A DNA stretch of 64,000 bases from an uncultured Lachnospiraceae bacterium (GCA_944381575.1 CALWLS010000003.1:62001-126000); one strand, 5' to 3'. Shown: positions 41,941-52,065, counted from the first letter of the stretch. Made by a program: numbers and translations. Notes: generated by a model from the sequence alone, not told the origin.

Positions 41941-43659
41941 TTGAAGATTTCATCAACAAAGGCGATAATGGAATGTCTTTTGGAACAGGAGGTGGATACC
42001 GTATTCGGATATCCCGGCGGCACCATCCTCAATGTCTACGACGAACTGTATCGCTATAGGGATAAGATAAAACATATACTGACGTCCCACGAACAGGGGG
42101 CGGCCCATGCGGCTGACGGATACGCCAGGGCGACGGGCAGGCCCGGAGTCTGCTTCGCCACGTCGGGACCGGGAGCCACAAACCTTACCACAGGTATCGC
42201 GACGGCTTATCTGGATTCATCACCGGTGGTTTTCATAACCTGCAACGTGGGCGAATCGCTTTTGGGAAAGGATGCGTTTCAGGAGGTCGACATAACAGGC
42301 ATTGCAATGCCAATAACCAAGGCAACGTTCCTTGTAAGGGAAGCCTCACAGATACCGGAGGTCATGAGACAGGCCTTCGCGGTGGCGGTAAGCGGACGTC
42401 CGGGACCGGTGCTGATAGATTTTCTTAAAAACGTGACCAATCCTGACCAGATGGTGGATTATGAGTTCCTGCCGGCAAGAGACAATAAGAGCTGTCAGGC
42501 TATAAGGAAGCTTGGAAGACTGCACAGCGTAGTCCAGCCGGAGGTAAATAAAGAGGATGTGGAGACCCTCGTGGATATGATAGCGGACTCAAAAAAGCCT
42601 TTTATCATATGCGGAGGAGGAGTCGTAAGAGGAAGGGCTGACAGACAGTTCAGGGAATTTGCCGAAAAGCTCGACGCTCCCGTTGCCATTACGGTAATGG
42701 GAGGAGGAGGATTTCCGGGGGATCATCCCCTTACCTCAGGCATGATAGGCATGCACGGTTCCACGGCCTCCAATACAGCCTGCAGCGAGTGCGATCTGCT
42801 GATAGCGGTGGGATGCAGGTTTTCGGACAGGGTGGCACTGAACCCGGCTACATTTGCATCCCAGGCAAAGATAGTGCAGATAGACATCGACAGGGCCGAG
42901 ATAGATAAGAATGTCCTTACGGATCACCATATAATAGGATCTGCGGCAAAGGTCCTGGAGATGCTCAACGAAAGGCTGCCTCAGTATGATCACAGCGAGT
43001 GGAAGGAGAGTATACTTCCGTTAAGGGAGCCGCAGACAGCCCCTGACCTTGGAAGATTCACTCCGCAGCAGATAATGGAGACCATAAGGACGACGGCGCC
43101 TGAGGACGCGATAGTGGCGACGGATGTGGGACAGCATCAGATGTGGTCCATAAAATATCTGCACTTTACCTATCCTGGTCAGCTGCTTACCAGCGGCGGC
43201 TTCGGCACCATGGGATTCGGACTTGGAGCGGCCATAGGGGCCTCCATAGGCTGTCCTGATAAACGGGTCATACACATTACGGGCGACGGCTGCTTCAGGA
43301 TGAACCTTAACGAGCTTGCGACCGCGGAGCATTACGGCCTTCCTATCATAACGATAGTGTTTAATAACGGCACCCTCGGCATGGTAAGGCAGTGGCAGAG
43401 CCTGATATATGGAAAGAGGTATTCAGAGACTACCCTTGACAGAGGGCCTGATTTCGTCAAGATAGCAGACGCCTACGGGCTGAACGGCTTCAGGGTCACC
43501 AACCGGGAGGAAATGGAGGAGGCTCTTAAAAAGGCTCTCGCTTCAGACAAGGCCAGTGTCATAGACTGCAGGCTCGACATCAATGAGATGGTCAGCCCTA
43601 TGGTGGCTGCCGGCCACGATATTACGGATTTCCTTTTGTCGGAAGGAGGCCAGTGCTGA
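41941..43659 (+). CDS. ilvB: Acetolactate synthase large subunit, canonical copy
   Basis: A 572-residue AHAS catalytic subunit condensing pyruvate with pyruvate or 2-oxobutyrate. All canonical motifs are present: FGYPGGTILNVYDEL, catalytic Glu51 in SHEQGAAHAADGYARATGR, SGPGATNLTTGIATAYLDS, QEVDITGIAMPITK, ThDP motif GDGCFRMNLNELATAE, and NNGTLGMVRQWQ. The start is TTG 41941, with AGGAGGG correctly spaced and no ATG nearby; a weak start may lower its yield. Its own small subunit gene follows. Confidence 0.95.
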   Translation: MKISSTKAIMECLLEQEVDTVFGYPGGTILNVYDELYRYRDKIKHILTSHEQGAAHAADGYARATGRPGVCFATSGPGATNLTTGIATAYLDSSPVVFITCNVGESLLGKDAFQEVDITGIAMPITKATFLVREASQIPEVMRQAFAVAVSGRPGPVLIDFLKNVTNPDQMVDYEFLPARDNKSCQAIRKLGRLHSVVQPEVNKEDVETLVDMIADSKKPFIICGGGVVRGRADRQFREFAEKLDAPVAITVMGGGGFPGDHPLTSGMIGMHGSTASNTACSECDLLIAVGCRFSDRVALNPATFASQAKIVQIDIDRAEIDKNVLTDHHIIGSAAKVLEMLNERLPQYDHSEWKESILPLREPQTAPDLGRFTPQQIMETIRTTAPEDAIVATDVGQHQMWSIKYLHFTYPGQLLTSGGFGTMGFGLGAAIGASIGCPDKRVIHITGDGCFRMNLNELATAEHYGLPIITIVFNNGTLGMVRQWQSLIYGKRYSETTLDRGPDFVKIADAYGLNGFRVTNREEMEEALKKALASDKASVIDCRLDINEMVSPMVAAGHDITDFLLSEGGQC

Positions 43660-43660
43660 T

Positions 43661-44227
43661 ATGAGGAGAGTGTTCGATACCGAAAAAAAGATATATACTC
43701 TGGCCATATTAGTCGAGGATATAGCCGGGATCTTAAGCCAGGTCGCAAGGCTGTTTTCGAGGAAGGGCTACAATATAGAATCCATAGTCTCAGGTGAGAC
43801 CGACAGGCCGGGGATAACCCGTATCTCCATAGAGGTCATAGCCGACGAGCTGATGATCGATCAGATAGCAGCTCAGTGCAGGAAGCTCATAGGCGTCAAG
43901 AATGTAAAGATCCTTGACAGCAGCAGCATCATCCGCAGGGAGATAGCCATAATAAAGGTCGGAGTGAGCGACAGATCCGCAAGGGATGAGGTCATACAGC
44001 TTACCACGATATTTAACGCCAAGGTAATAGATGTGGACCTTCAGGCCATAACGATATGGGTGTTCGGAGACAGGGAGAAAAATGAAGCGCTCATCAAGCT
44101 CCTTAAGGAATTCGGCATACTTGAGATAGCAAAGACAGGTAACATCGCCATCGAAAGAGGGCGCAGCACAATATATGATGATGACAAAATACAGGAGGAA
44201 TTCAACTATGGCAAAAATGTACTATGA
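43661..44227 (+). CDS. ilvN: Acetolactate synthase small subunit, second copy
   Basis: A 188-residue ACT-domain regulatory subunit: [20 protein letters not shown], then [20 protein letters not shown], with the usual IVIK-type C-terminal domain. It is about 27 residues longer than the first copy, mostly at the termini. ATG 43661 lies just after the ilvB stop with GGAAGGAGG upstream. Its last 20 bp overlap the ilvC start. Two IlvBN pairs in one operon suggest AHAS isoenzymes with different feedback or substrate preference. Confidence 0.92.
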   Translation: MRRVFDTEKKIYTLAILVEDIAGILSQVARLFSRKGYNIESIVSGETDRPGITRISIEVIADELMIDQIAAQCRKLIGVKNVKILDSSSIIRREIAIIKVGVSDRSARDEVIQLTTIFNAKVIDVDLQAITIWVFGDREKNEALIKLLKEFGILEIAKTGNIAIERGRSTIYDDDKIQEEFNYGKNVL

Positions 44228-45227
44228 AAAGGACTGCGACATCACAAAGCTTTCCGGCAAAAAGATCGCTATCATAGGCTACGGATCACAGGGACACGCG
44301 CATGCGTTAAACCTTAAGGATTCAGGCTGCGATGTCTGCGTAGGACTTCGCGAGGGCTCAAAGAGCTGGAAAAAAGCGGAGGAGGCAGGCCTTCAGGTCA
44401 AGACGATAGCTGAGGCGGCAAAGTGGGGAGACATCGTTATGATCCTGATCAACGATGAGGTCCAGGCAAAGGTTTATAAGAGCGACATCGCTCCTTATCT
44501 TGAGCCGGGCAACGCCCTTATGTTCGCTCACGGCTTCAATATCCACTACAAGCAGATCGTTCCTCCGGCTGACGTAGATGTTATCATGATCGCGCCTAAG
44601 GGACCTGGACACACCGTACGTTCCCAGTATGTGAACGGTAAGGGAGTTCCTTGCCTTATCTGTGTTGAGCAGAATCCTACCGGAAAGGCTTACGATATCG
44701 GACTTGCTTATGCAGCAGGCATAGGCGGAGCAAGAGCCGGCGTTATGGAGACCACATTTAAGGCAGAGACTGAGACAGACCTCTTCGGAGAGCAGACAGT
44801 GCTTTGCGGCGGTATCGTACAGCTTATGAAGCTTGCCTTCGAGACCCTCGTAGAGGCCGGATATGCTCCTGAAAATGCTTATTTTGAGACCATCCATGAG
44901 GTAAAGCTCATCGTTGACCTCATCAACAAGGGCGGAGTTGCAATGATGAACTATTCAGTATCCGATACGGCTGAGTACGGCGAGTATGTTTCAGGCCCAA
45001 GAGTACTTCCTGAGGCTGAGACAAAGGCCAACATGAAGGCCGTACTTAAGGATATTCAGGACGGCACATTTGCAGGAAAGTGGATCGCAGAGAATAACAA
45101 CGGACGCACCTTCTTTAACCGCAGCCGTGCAATGTTAGCAGAGCATCCAATGGAGATCGTCGGAGCAGAGCTTCGTAAGAACATGCTCTGGGGAGATGAC
45201 GTGGATCCTGATACAGCTTCCAACTAA
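44208..45227 (+). CDS. ilvC: Ketol-acid reductoisomerase
   Basis: A 339-residue class I KARI converting acetolactate or acetohydroxybutyrate to the dihydroxy acids with NAD(P)H and Mg. The Rossmann motif [19 protein letters not shown], the [12 protein letters not shown] segment and the metal-binding [12 protein letters not shown] and [12 protein letters not shown] motifs are present. ATG 44208 follows AGGAGG and gives the usual length. Codon choice is more biased (ATC, GTT, CTC) than in neighbouring genes, suggesting high expression. Confidence 0.96.
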   Translation: MAKMYYEKDCDITKLSGKKIAIIGYGSQGHAHALNLKDSGCDVCVGLREGSKSWKKAEEAGLQVKTIAEAAKWGDIVMILINDEVQAKVYKSDIAPYLEPGNALMFAHGFNIHYKQIVPPADVDVIMIAPKGPGHTVRSQYVNGKGVPCLICVEQNPTGKAYDIGLAYAAGIGGARAGVMETTFKAETETDLFGEQTVLCGGIVQLMKLAFETLVEAGYAPENAYFETIHEVKLIVDLINKGGVAMMNYSVSDTAEYGEYVSGPRVLPEAETKANMKAVLKDIQDGTFAGKWIAENNNGRTFFNRSRAMLAEHPMEIVGAELRKNMLWGDDVDPDTASN

Positions 45228-45375
45228 TATATTTTCAGCATATATCAGGCGTCCGTGTAATAAGCGGGCGCCTGAAATTATAGGTAAATACAGGATACGG
45301 TACAATTTTATATTTACCTGTAACAGACCGGTATCTTATGCCGGAGAACAAGGCAAATTGCAAGGAGATAAGTTT
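45228..45375 (+). other. ilvC-ilvD intercistronic region with three hairpins
   Basis: Stem 1 is TCAGGCGTCCG (45245-45255) / CGGGCGCCTGA (45265-45275). Stem 2 is AGGTAAATA (45282-45290) / TATTTACCT (45311-45319). Stem 3 is CCGGTA/TGCCGG at about 45329-45345. None has a T tract. They may set differential mRNA stability, or protect the highly expressed ilvC message. Confidence 0.55.
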
Positions 45376-47037
45376 ATGAGAAGTGATGTTATAAAAAAAG
45401 GGGTACCGGCGGCGCCTAACCGTTCCCTGCTTTACGCCCTCGGATATACTAAGGAGGAGATAGAGCGTCCCCTCATAGGAGTGGTATGCTCATTTAATGA
45501 GATAGTCCCTGGACATATGAACCTCGATAAGATAGCCGAGGCCGTAAAAGCCGGGATAAGAGCGGCCGGCGGAACTCCTGTTGAGTTTCCTGCGATAGCT
45601 GTCTGCGACGGCATAGCCATGGGCCATGTGGGCATGAAGTATTCCCTTGTAACGAGGGACCTGATCGCCGATTCAACGGAAGCCATGGCTATGGCACATC
45701 AGTTTGACGGTCTTGTAATGATACCTAACTGCGATAAGAACGTGCCGGGACTGCTTATGGCAGCAGCCCGCATTAACATTCCGACCATATTCGTTTCCGG
45801 AGGCCCTATGCTTGCAGGTACCCTTGAAAATGGAAAACGTACCTGCTTAAGCCATATGTTCGAGGCAGTAGGCGCGCATTTTGCCGGAAAGTTAGATGAT
45901 GCAGGCCTCGAGGAGTATGAGGAGTATGCCTGCCCTACCTGCGGCTCATGTTCAGGAATGTATACCGCAAACTCCATGAACTGTCTTACAGAGGCAATAG
46001 GCATGGGACTTAAGGGCAACGGCACGATACCGGCAGTTTATTCGGCAAGGCTCAGGCTCGCAAAGCATGCCGGCATGAAGATAATGGAGCTCGTTGAAAA
46101 GGATATACGCCCGAGGGATATAATGACTGAGGCGGCGTTCCATAACGCTGAGACCATAGACATGGCTCTCGGATGTTCCACCAATACCATGCTTCATCTT
46201 CCTGCCATAGCCCATGAGTGCGGCATTGAGATGGATCTCGACATGGCCAATGAGATATCGGCAAGGACTCCTAATATCTGCCATCTTGCTCCTGCCGGGG
46301 ATACGTTTATGGAGGATCTGGACAGGGCCGGCGGAATATACGCGGTCATGAAGGAGCTTGCGGATGCGGGACTTATAGACACATCACTTATAACCTGCAC
46401 CGGAAAGACCATAGCGGAAAATATTAAGGATGCCGTAAACCGCAATGAGGAGATAATCAGGCCTCTCTCCAACCCGTTCTCAAAGACCGGAGGAATTGCG
46501 GTATTAAAGGGTAATCTTGCTCCTGACGGCTGCGTGGTAAAGCAGTCCGCAGTGGCCGAGGAGATGATGGTGCATGAGGGCCCTGCAAGAGTATTTGATT
46601 CCGAGGATGACGCCATAGCGTCGATATACGCCGGAAAGATCAAGGCTGGAGACGTTGTCATAATCCGTTATGAGGGTCCTAAGGGAGGCCCGGGCATGAG
46701 AGAAATGCTTAATCCTACCTCTGCCATAGCCGGCATGGGACTGGATAAGGAGGTCGCTCTTATCACTGACGGAAGATTTTCAGGAGCCACAAGGGGAGCT
46801 TCAATAGGACATGTATCCCCTGAGGCGGCTTCAGGCGGAAATATAGCCCTTGTAGAGGAAGGGGATATCATTTCCATAAATATCCCTGCTCATACCATAG
46901 AGCTTAAGGTGAGCGACGAGGAGCTCAAAGCCCGCCGTGAGAAATGGGTATGCCCTGAGCCTAAGGTAAAGACGGGCTATCTTGCAAGATATGCAAAGTA
47001 TGTTTCATCCGCTGATAAAGGAGCGATATTAAGCTGA
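45376..47037 (+). CDS. ilvD: Dihydroxy-acid dehydratase
   Basis: A 553-residue Fe-S dehydratase that forms the 2-oxo acids of Val and Ile synthesis. The cluster-binding and catalytic segments are visible: [43 protein letters not shown] and [23 protein letters not shown] 45376 follows AAGGAGA and gives the normal length; the upstream open frame overlaps ilvC and is ignored. The stop shares a base with the DUF815 gene start. The enzyme is oxygen-labile in many bacteria, in keeping with an anaerobe. Confidence 0.96.
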   Translation: MRSDVIKKGVPAAPNRSLLYALGYTKEEIERPLIGVVCSFNEIVPGHMNLDKIAEAVKAGIRAAGGTPVEFPAIAVCDGIAMGHVGMKYSLVTRDLIADSTEAMAMAHQFDGLVMIPNCDKNVPGLLMAAARINIPTIFVSGGPMLAGTLENGKRTCLSHMFEAVGAHFAGKLDDAGLEEYEEYACPTCGSCSGMYTANSMNCLTEAIGMGLKGNGTIPAVYSARLRLAKHAGMKIMELVEKDIRPRDIMTEAAFHNAETIDMALGCSTNTMLHLPAIAHECGIEMDLDMANEISARTPNICHLAPAGDTFMEDLDRAGGIYAVMKELADAGLIDTSLITCTGKTIAENIKDAVNRNEEIIRPLSNPFSKTGGIAVLKGNLAPDGCVVKQSAVAEEMMVHEGPARVFDSEDDAIASIYAGKIKAGDVVIIRYEGPKGGPGMREMLNPTSAIAGMGLDKEVALITDGRFSGATRGASIGHVSPEAASGGNIALVEEGDIISINIPAHTIELKVSDEELKARREKWVCPEPKVKTGYLARYAKYVSSADKGAILS

Positions 47038-48338
47038 TGTATAAGGAGATATCGAGGCTGATACTGTTCAGTGACCTCGGGAAAAACAGCATTTTAAAAA
47101 ACATTGCCGGTATAATCCATGACGCCGAGCATGACAGGGCGGATAAGGACGAGCTTATAAGGCGTTCCTACAGGGAGGTCAAGAGGATACTTGACCTCTC
47201 CACTGACTGCGGTTTTGATGAAAATCTGTGGCAGTGCTATTTGGCCTATATACTCATGACAAATGAGAACTCATTTACAAAGACCTGCGAGAGGGTGGGC
47301 AGCCGTGAGGGTTCAGTAAATCATTTTGCGGTAAATGATTTTGAGATATTCCACAGGCTGCTGCATTATGATTTCGGATGGATCGAGAAAAAGCTCGGCA
47401 TCGACTGCTTCAGCACCATATGCGATTACAGGGCGATACCAAAGCGGGACAGGCTCTATAATCATGACATAAGTACCCAGGTAAGGGCTGTAAGGGATCG
47501 TTTAAAGGATGCCTCCTCCGGCGGGGAGATATTCGATATAATAACGGATTATTACAGCCGTTACGGATACGGGCTTTTTGCCATGAGCAGGGCCTTCCGC
47601 ATAGAGGACGGCGCCAGAAAATTGAGCTTCCTGCCTATAAGCAACGTGGATAACGTGATGCTCGATGATCTGCTCGGCTATGAGGAGCAGAAAAAACAGC
47701 TCCGCGACAATACCGTGGCGTTTTTAAAAGGTAAGAAGGCCAACAACGTATTGCTGTACGGAGACGCGGGCACGGGAAAGTCCACCAGCGTCAAAGCCCT
47801 TATAAATGAATATTATGACAGCGGCTTAAGGATGATAGAGATCTACAAGCACCAGTTCGGGATGCTTTCGGACGTTATAGGAACGGTAAAGAACAGAAAT
47901 TACCGCTTTATCATATTTATAGACGATCTGTCCTTTGAGGAAAATGAAGTAGAATACAAATTCCTTAAGGCGGTCATAGAGGGCGGAGTAGAGACCAGGC
48001 CGGAGAACGTGCTGATCTATGCAACCTCCAACAGGCGGCATCTTGTGAGGGAGACCTGGAAGGATCACGACGATATGGAGCACAACGGAGATATCCACAG
48101 ATCCGATACCATAGAAGAAAAGACATCCCTTGCGGCAAGATTCGGACTCTCAATCAACTATAATGCGCCTTCGCCTAAGCAGTACCATGAGATAGTAAAG
48201 GCTCTTGCTGAAAGGAACGGTATAGATATTGAGGAGGAGGAGCTGAAAAAGATCGCCAATTCCTGGGAGATACGCCACGGCGGTTATTCCGGAAGGGCAG
48301 CCCAGCAGCTCATCCAGTATCTTGACAGCAGCAGGTAA
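47037..48338 (+). CDS. DUF815-family AAA-type ATPase
   Basis: A 433-residue predicted P-loop ATPase. The N-terminal ~200 residues are helical and family-specific. The ATPase core begins near LLGYEEQKKQL, with Walker A GDAGTGKS at 242-249, Walker B FIIFIDDLSFEE, and sensor region VLIYATSNRRHLV. DUF815 proteins are of unknown cellular role. It begins within the ilvD stop, so it is the last gene of the ilv transcript; that link to amino-acid synthesis may be incidental. A strong terminator follows in the next intergenic region. Confidence 0.85.
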   Translation: MYKEISRLILFSDLGKNSILKNIAGIIHDAEHDRADKDELIRRSYREVKRILDLSTDCGFDENLWQCYLAYILMTNENSFTKTCERVGSREGSVNHFAVNDFEIFHRLLHYDFGWIEKKLGIDCFSTICDYRAIPKRDRLYNHDISTQVRAVRDRLKDASSGGEIFDIITDYYSRYGYGLFAMSRAFRIEDGARKLSFLPISNVDNVMLDDLLGYEEQKKQLRDNTVAFLKGKKANNVLLYGDAGTGKSTSVKALINEYYDSGLRMIEIYKHQFGMLSDVIGTVKNRNYRFIIFIDDLSFEENEVEYKFLKAVIEGGVETRPENVLIYATSNRRHLVRETWKDHDDMEHNGDIHRSDTIEEKTSLAARFGLSINYNAPSPKQYHEIVKALAERNGIDIEEEELKKIANSWEIRHGGYSGRAAQQLIQYLDSSR

Positions 48339-48481
48339 AACGGCAGTAGGTGCTTTTGGATCCTGCCAAGGACTGCATTTACGCATATATTAGCGTCTCT
48401 CATCTAAAAAAGCGGATAAAATTTTACATTTTCCACAAATGGATGATATATGTTACATACATTATGTCGAAATCACTGAAT

Positions 48482-48510
48482 GTGTCACTGAGAAATCGGT
48501 GACACTTTTT
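48482..48510 (+). terminator. Terminator of the ilv-DUF815 operon
   Basis: GTGTCACTGA (48482-48491) pairs with TCGGTGACAC (48496-48505), a 10-bp stem with one wobble and loop GAAA, followed by T5ATT. Confidence 0.9.
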
Positions 48511-48653
48511 ATTAGGCAGATCATATCGGAGGAAGAAATATCTGGAGTGAATTCGAGTGTTTTTTGTATATAGCTAATTTATCAAGAAATGTGCTTTTTT
48601 ATAATAAATGTGTCGGCAAGGTTTACGTTTTTCGTAATAAATGATCAGATGCT

Positions 48654-48683
48654 TTGTGCTAAGATGGACTGGGATGATATAAT
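48654..48683 (+). promoter_or_regulatory. Promoter of the L,D-transpeptidase-like gene
   Basis: TTGTGC (48654-48659), an 18-bp spacer and TATAAT (48678-48683) with a TGA extended -10. Transcription would start about 45 bp before ATG 48735. Confidence 0.6.
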
Positions 48684-48734
48684 GAAATCCGTGCAAAATT
48701 GCAATGAGATAAATAATGATGATCAGGGAGAGTT

Positions 48735-49661
48735 ATGTTTAATATGAGAAATGCTTTTTCTTTCGCGAGAGGAATCCTGAACTCCTTAGGAATGCGCATT
48801 ACTGCAGCTGCATTTGTGATAACCTTCATGGCAGCAGGTTTAGCTGATGGAGGCGCTGTTATTGACGCCTACGCCGCAGGAGGCGGAGCTGTAAAGATCA
48901 TTTATGCCGGAGCTGAAGCGGAAAATAAAGACTCTGCTTCAAATAATGGTTCAGCAGATGATGCTGTAAACGCCGAAGTACAGCTAAGTGAGAACAGTGA
49001 GGAAAGAACTGCCGCGTCTAACAGCGGCATTATCGAGGCTTCAGGTCTTGAGATAGATAAGATAAATATCCCTGCGGATTCACAGGTCCTCATCACCCTT
49101 GCAGGAAGCAGTACCTTGGATACCGGGGAGCTAAACGTATACACAAAGGGAGATGACGGCGCCTGGAAGACCGTATATGCGGGTATTCGCGCAAAGTATG
49201 GAATGAACGGCCTTTATAAGGAAAAGGAAGGGGATTCAAAGACTCCTGTGGGCGTATTTAAGATGAACACTCCCTTTGGCATAGCGGACAGCGTCGAGGG
49301 CTTTCCGGATAATTATATAAAGGTCGATTCTGATATGTACTGGAACGGAGATTCAGCCTCAGACCGGTATAATAAGCTTGTAAATGCAAAGGAATATACT
49401 GCCTTTGACCGCAGTGCGTCAGAGCATCTTATTAATTACTCAGGATACTATGATTACTGCATAGATACAGGATATAATTACGAGGGAACTCCGTACCGCG
49501 GATCGGCCATATTACTACACTGTGTGGTAAATGACGAGCATACTCACGGATGCATAGCCATACCAAAGGAATATATGACGGAGATAATGAAGCTTTATAG
49601 CGAGGGAAATACTTATATCGCCATATATGATACGGCTGATCCCGCAGCCATGTATAGATGA
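48735..49661 (+). CDS. Secreted L,D-transpeptidase-like protein (YkuD/YafK family)
   Basis: A 308-residue exported protein. The signal peptide spans about residues 1-45 (hydrophobic ITAAAFVITFMAAG, cleavage near DAYAAGG), followed by a Ser/Asn/Glu-rich linker. The C-terminal domain has the TPVGVFKMNTPFG region and the catalytic motif HTHGCIAIP with Cys273, as in L,D-transpeptidases that cross-link or attach to peptidoglycan. The Ser usually preceding HGC is Thr here. It is preceded by its own promoter. No LysM or peptidoglycan-binding domain is visible. Real substrate unknown. Confidence 0.8.
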   Translation: MFNMRNAFSFARGILNSLGMRITAAAFVITFMAAGLADGGAVIDAYAAGGGAVKIIYAGAEAENKDSASNNGSADDAVNAEVQLSENSEERTAASNSGIIEASGLEIDKINIPADSQVLITLAGSSTLDTGELNVYTKGDDGAWKTVYAGIRAKYGMNGLYKEKEGDSKTPVGVFKMNTPFGIADSVEGFPDNYIKVDSDMYWNGDSASDRYNKLVNAKEYTAFDRSASEHLINYSGYYDYCIDTGYNYEGTPYRGSAILLHCVVNDEHTHGCIAIPKEYMTEIMKLYSEGNTYIAIYDTADPAAMYR

Positions 49662-49699
49662 TATAGCGGCTTTATAAAAAAGCCCCATAAATGGGAGGT

Positions 49700-49727
49700 G
49701 CCCCGGTAAAAATCATTTTACCGGGGC
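49700..49727. other. Strong 12-bp hairpin after the L,D-transpeptidase-like gene
   Basis: GCCCCGGTAAAA (49700-49711) and TTTTACCGGGGC (49716-49727) form a perfect stem with a 4-nt loop. Neither strand has a T tract next to it, so canonical termination is doubtful. Downstream lie further AT-rich inverted segments with AAGCAAT/ATTGCT (49749-49774). Confidence 0.6.
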
Positions 49728-49858
49728 AAAGCATTATGAAAAAATTATAAGCAATGCAGTAATAGCTTATTGCTATCTACGTTTATTATGATAAAGTCAA
49801 ATAATGTCAAATCTATGCCTCATAAGTTAATGATATTTAAAAGGTTTGTAAACAAACG

Positions 49859-50902
49859 ATGAACAGGAAGGCTTACGCAAAAATAAACCTTGCTCTCGAT
49901 ATTACGGGAATACAGGAAAACGGATACCATACGGTCGATATGATCATGCAGACGATAAACCTGCATGACGATCTTGAGATATCCTTAAACGATACGGGAA
50001 GGATAAATTTAGCTGTGACCTGTGATGAAGCGGTAAGAGGTGAGCTTACAGAGCAGGGGACTGACAGGGACAATCTGGCATACAGGGCTGCGACGGCTTT
50101 TTTTAAGGAATTGGAAAATAAGAAAGATGGAAGCCGGTTTGTAGGGACAGGAGCCGGCGCGGCAGGAGTCGGCATAGCAGGAGCCGGGGCGGATATAAAG
50201 CTGCATAAAAGGATACCTTCCGGCGCCGGCCTTGGAGGAGGCTCATCGGATGCCGCTGAAGTTTTAAAGGGATTAAATGAGCTTACCGGAAGCCTGCTTA
50301 CAGAAGAAGAACTCAAAGACATCGCTGCTAAGCTTGGCTCGGACGTTCCGTTTTTTATCAGCGGAGGTACTGCGCGCTGCACAGGGACCGGAACGGATAT
50401 AGAAAAGCTGCGGCCGATAGGGGATATGTTTTATGTGGTGATAGCAAAGCCGATTACGGGGAATCCCACGCCGCTTATATACAGGGAGTATGATAACGCG
50501 GCTGCCGGATCAAAAGCAAAGGACTTTGAGAGACCGGATATTGATGCCTTAAGCAGCGCGGTAAACGGTATTTCAAGTAATAAAACTGACAGGACAGCTT
50601 GTAAAACAGCAGCATTTGCAGGAGCGGGAAGCAGCGAAACATCTGTTTTAACAGAGATATTGCTGCGCAATAATATTAATGTATTGGAAAAAGCTGACGA
50701 AAGAATAAGTTATTCTATTACAAAAGAAATAAAAACAGAATTATTAAAGCTTGGCGCCATAACGAGCTGCATGAGCGGCAGCGGCTCAGCTGTATACGGG
50801 CTATTTACGGATAAAGAGAAAATGGAGACTGCAGCCAGGGGCTTAAGGGAGTCGGATCTAAAGGACAGGCTTAAGGCAGTCATTGAAACAGGTACATGCT
50901 GA
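49859..50902 (+). CDS. ispE: 4-(cytidine 5'-diphospho)-2-C-methyl-D-erythritol kinase
   Basis: A 347-residue GHMP kinase of the non-mevalonate isoprenoid pathway. Motif 1 is KAYAKINLALDITG, the ATP loop is IPSGAGLGGGSSDAAE with GLGGGSSD from residue 124, and motif 3 is SCMSGSGSAVYGLF. It is ~55-60 residues longer than typical IspE. Extra material is seen as a Gly/Ala-rich insert before the ATP loop (about residues 88-112, encoded partly by a 15-bp tandem repeat) and a Ser/Ala/Thr-rich insert around residues 222-262. Both fall at likely surface loops, so activity should be kept. Confidence 0.93.
   Translation: MNRKAYAKINLALDITGIQENGYHTVDMIMQTINLHDDLEISLNDTGRINLAVTCDEAVRGELTEQGTDRDNLAYRAATAFFKELENKKDGSRFVGTGAGAAGVGIAGAGADIKLHKRIPSGAGLGGGSSDAAEVLKGLNELTGSLLTEEELKDIAAKLGSDVPFFISGGTARCTGTGTDIEKLRPIGDMFYVVIAKPITGNPTPLIYREYDNAAAGSKAKDFERPDIDALSSAVNGISSNKTDRTACKTAAFAGAGSSETSVLTEILLRNNINVLEKADERISYSITKEIKTELLKLGAITSCMSGSGSAVYGLFTDKEKMETAARGLRESDLKDRLKAVIETGTC
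50147..50191 (+). repeat. 15-bp tandem repeat (3 copies) inside ispE
   Basis: Units at 50147-50161, 50162-50176 and 50177-50191 share the core CAGGAGYCGG and encode Thr/Ala-Gly-x-Gly-x pentapeptides. The period keeps the reading frame, so copy number could vary between strains without breaking the gene. Confidence 0.75.
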
Positions 50903-51108
50903 AGTATGGATGCATGAGAGTATGGGAATCAACCGTATGATACGGTCGGACGAGCTCCTTATTATATTCGCCGAGATCACCGGTACTTTGGCTGGGATAT
51001 TGATCCATGACAAATTGCGGCTGGTACGTTTCGGGCCATTGTTATAAAATATATCGTGATACGCGGGTATAGATACAAAACTGATCCTTAAAGAGGGGAA
51101 TTGGATAA
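50903..51108. other. 206-bp intergenic region before yhaM
   Basis: An extended -10 TGTTATAAA (51040-51048) without a convincing -35 is the only promoter-like signal. GAGGGGA (51092-51098) is the yhaM ribosome site. No gene or strong hairpin is visible. Confidence 0.4.
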
Positions 51109-52065
51109 ATGAAATATATAGAAAGCTTTACTGACGGAATGCATATAAACGGAATATATCTCTGCAAGACCAGGACCATAGCCGTGACTAAAAACGGTAA
51201 GGAATACGGCAACCTGACACTGCAGGATAAGACCGGTCAGATCGAGGGCAAGATCTGGGATCTCGGAAGCCCAGCCATAAGGGATTTCGATGCCATGGAT
51301 TTTGTGGAGGTAGACGCGCTGGTAACGGTGTTCAACGGAGCCAACCAGCTCAATATCAGACGCATACAGAGAGCGGATAAGGGACAGTACGACGAAAGGG
51401 ATTATTTCCCTACAACTCCCATGGATATTGAGGAGATGAAAAAGGAAGTCCACGCTTTAGTGGACACCATATCTGATCCATATCTTAAACAGCTCTTAAA
51501 GAGATTTTTTGATGACGAAGGTTTCATGCATGTATTCAGCCTGCACAGCGCGGCCAAATCGGTGCATCATGGATTTATCGGAGGTCTGCTGCAGCATTCC
51601 TTAAGCGTGGCAAAGATATGCAGTCTTATGGCCGGGCACTATGGAAAGGATATGGTGAACAGGGACCTGCTGGTTACGGGAGCCCTGCTGCATGATATAG
51701 GAAAGACAAAGGAGCTTTCGGGCTTCCCGACCAATGAATATACCGATCCGGGACAGCTTTTAGGGCATATAATAATAGGTTCACAGATGATAGACAGGGC
51801 CTCAGCCGGCATACAGGGCTTTCCTGAAAAACTCAAAAACGAGCTTATACATCTTATACTTTCCCATCATGGAGAGTATGAGTTCGGATCTCCTAAAAAG
51901 CCTGCGCTCATCGAGGCCATAATCCTTGCCTACGTGGATAATATCGACGCCAAGGTGGAGACCATGCATGAGGCGTTTATGTCCAAGCAACCACAGAATC
52001 AGGATGGCTGGCTTGGATTTAATAAGCTGCTGGATTCGAATATAAGGAAAACGACCGGCGTTTAA
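51109..52065 (+). CDS. yhaM: 3'-5' exoribonuclease YhaM
   Basis: A 318-residue enzyme with an N-terminal OB-fold nucleic-acid-binding domain (about residues 10-90) and a C-terminal HD phosphohydrolase domain. The HD signature is HSLSVAKICSLMAGHY followed by LLHDIGKTKEL (His195-Asp196), then HIIIGSQMI and LSHHGEYEFGSPKKP. YhaM trims RNA 3' ends in Firmicutes and can also degrade single-stranded DNA. Length is typical. It converges with the minus-strand transposase-derived ORF, 41 bp away. Confidence 0.94.
   Translation: MKYIESFTDGMHINGIYLCKTRTIAVTKNGKEYGNLTLQDKTGQIEGKIWDLGSPAIRDFDAMDFVEVDALVTVFNGANQLNIRRIQRADKGQYDERDYFPTTPMDIEEMKKEVHALVDTISDPYLKQLLKRFFDDEGFMHVFSLHSAAKSVHHGFIGGLLQHSLSVAKICSLMAGHYGKDMVNRDLLVTGALLHDIGKTKELSGFPTNEYTDPGQLLGHIIIGSQMIDRASAGIQGFPEKLKNELIHLILSHHGEYEFGSPKKPALIEAIILAYVDNIDAKVETMHEAFMSKQPQNQDGWLGFNKLLDSNIRKTTGV

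Larger units (their letters stand above)
48339..48734. other. 396-bp intergenic region between the ilv operon and the L,D-transpeptidase-like gene
   Basis: It contains the operon terminator (48482-48510) and the next promoter (48654-48683). The part between them is AT-rich, with no ORF or further hairpin that I can support. Confidence 0.6.
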
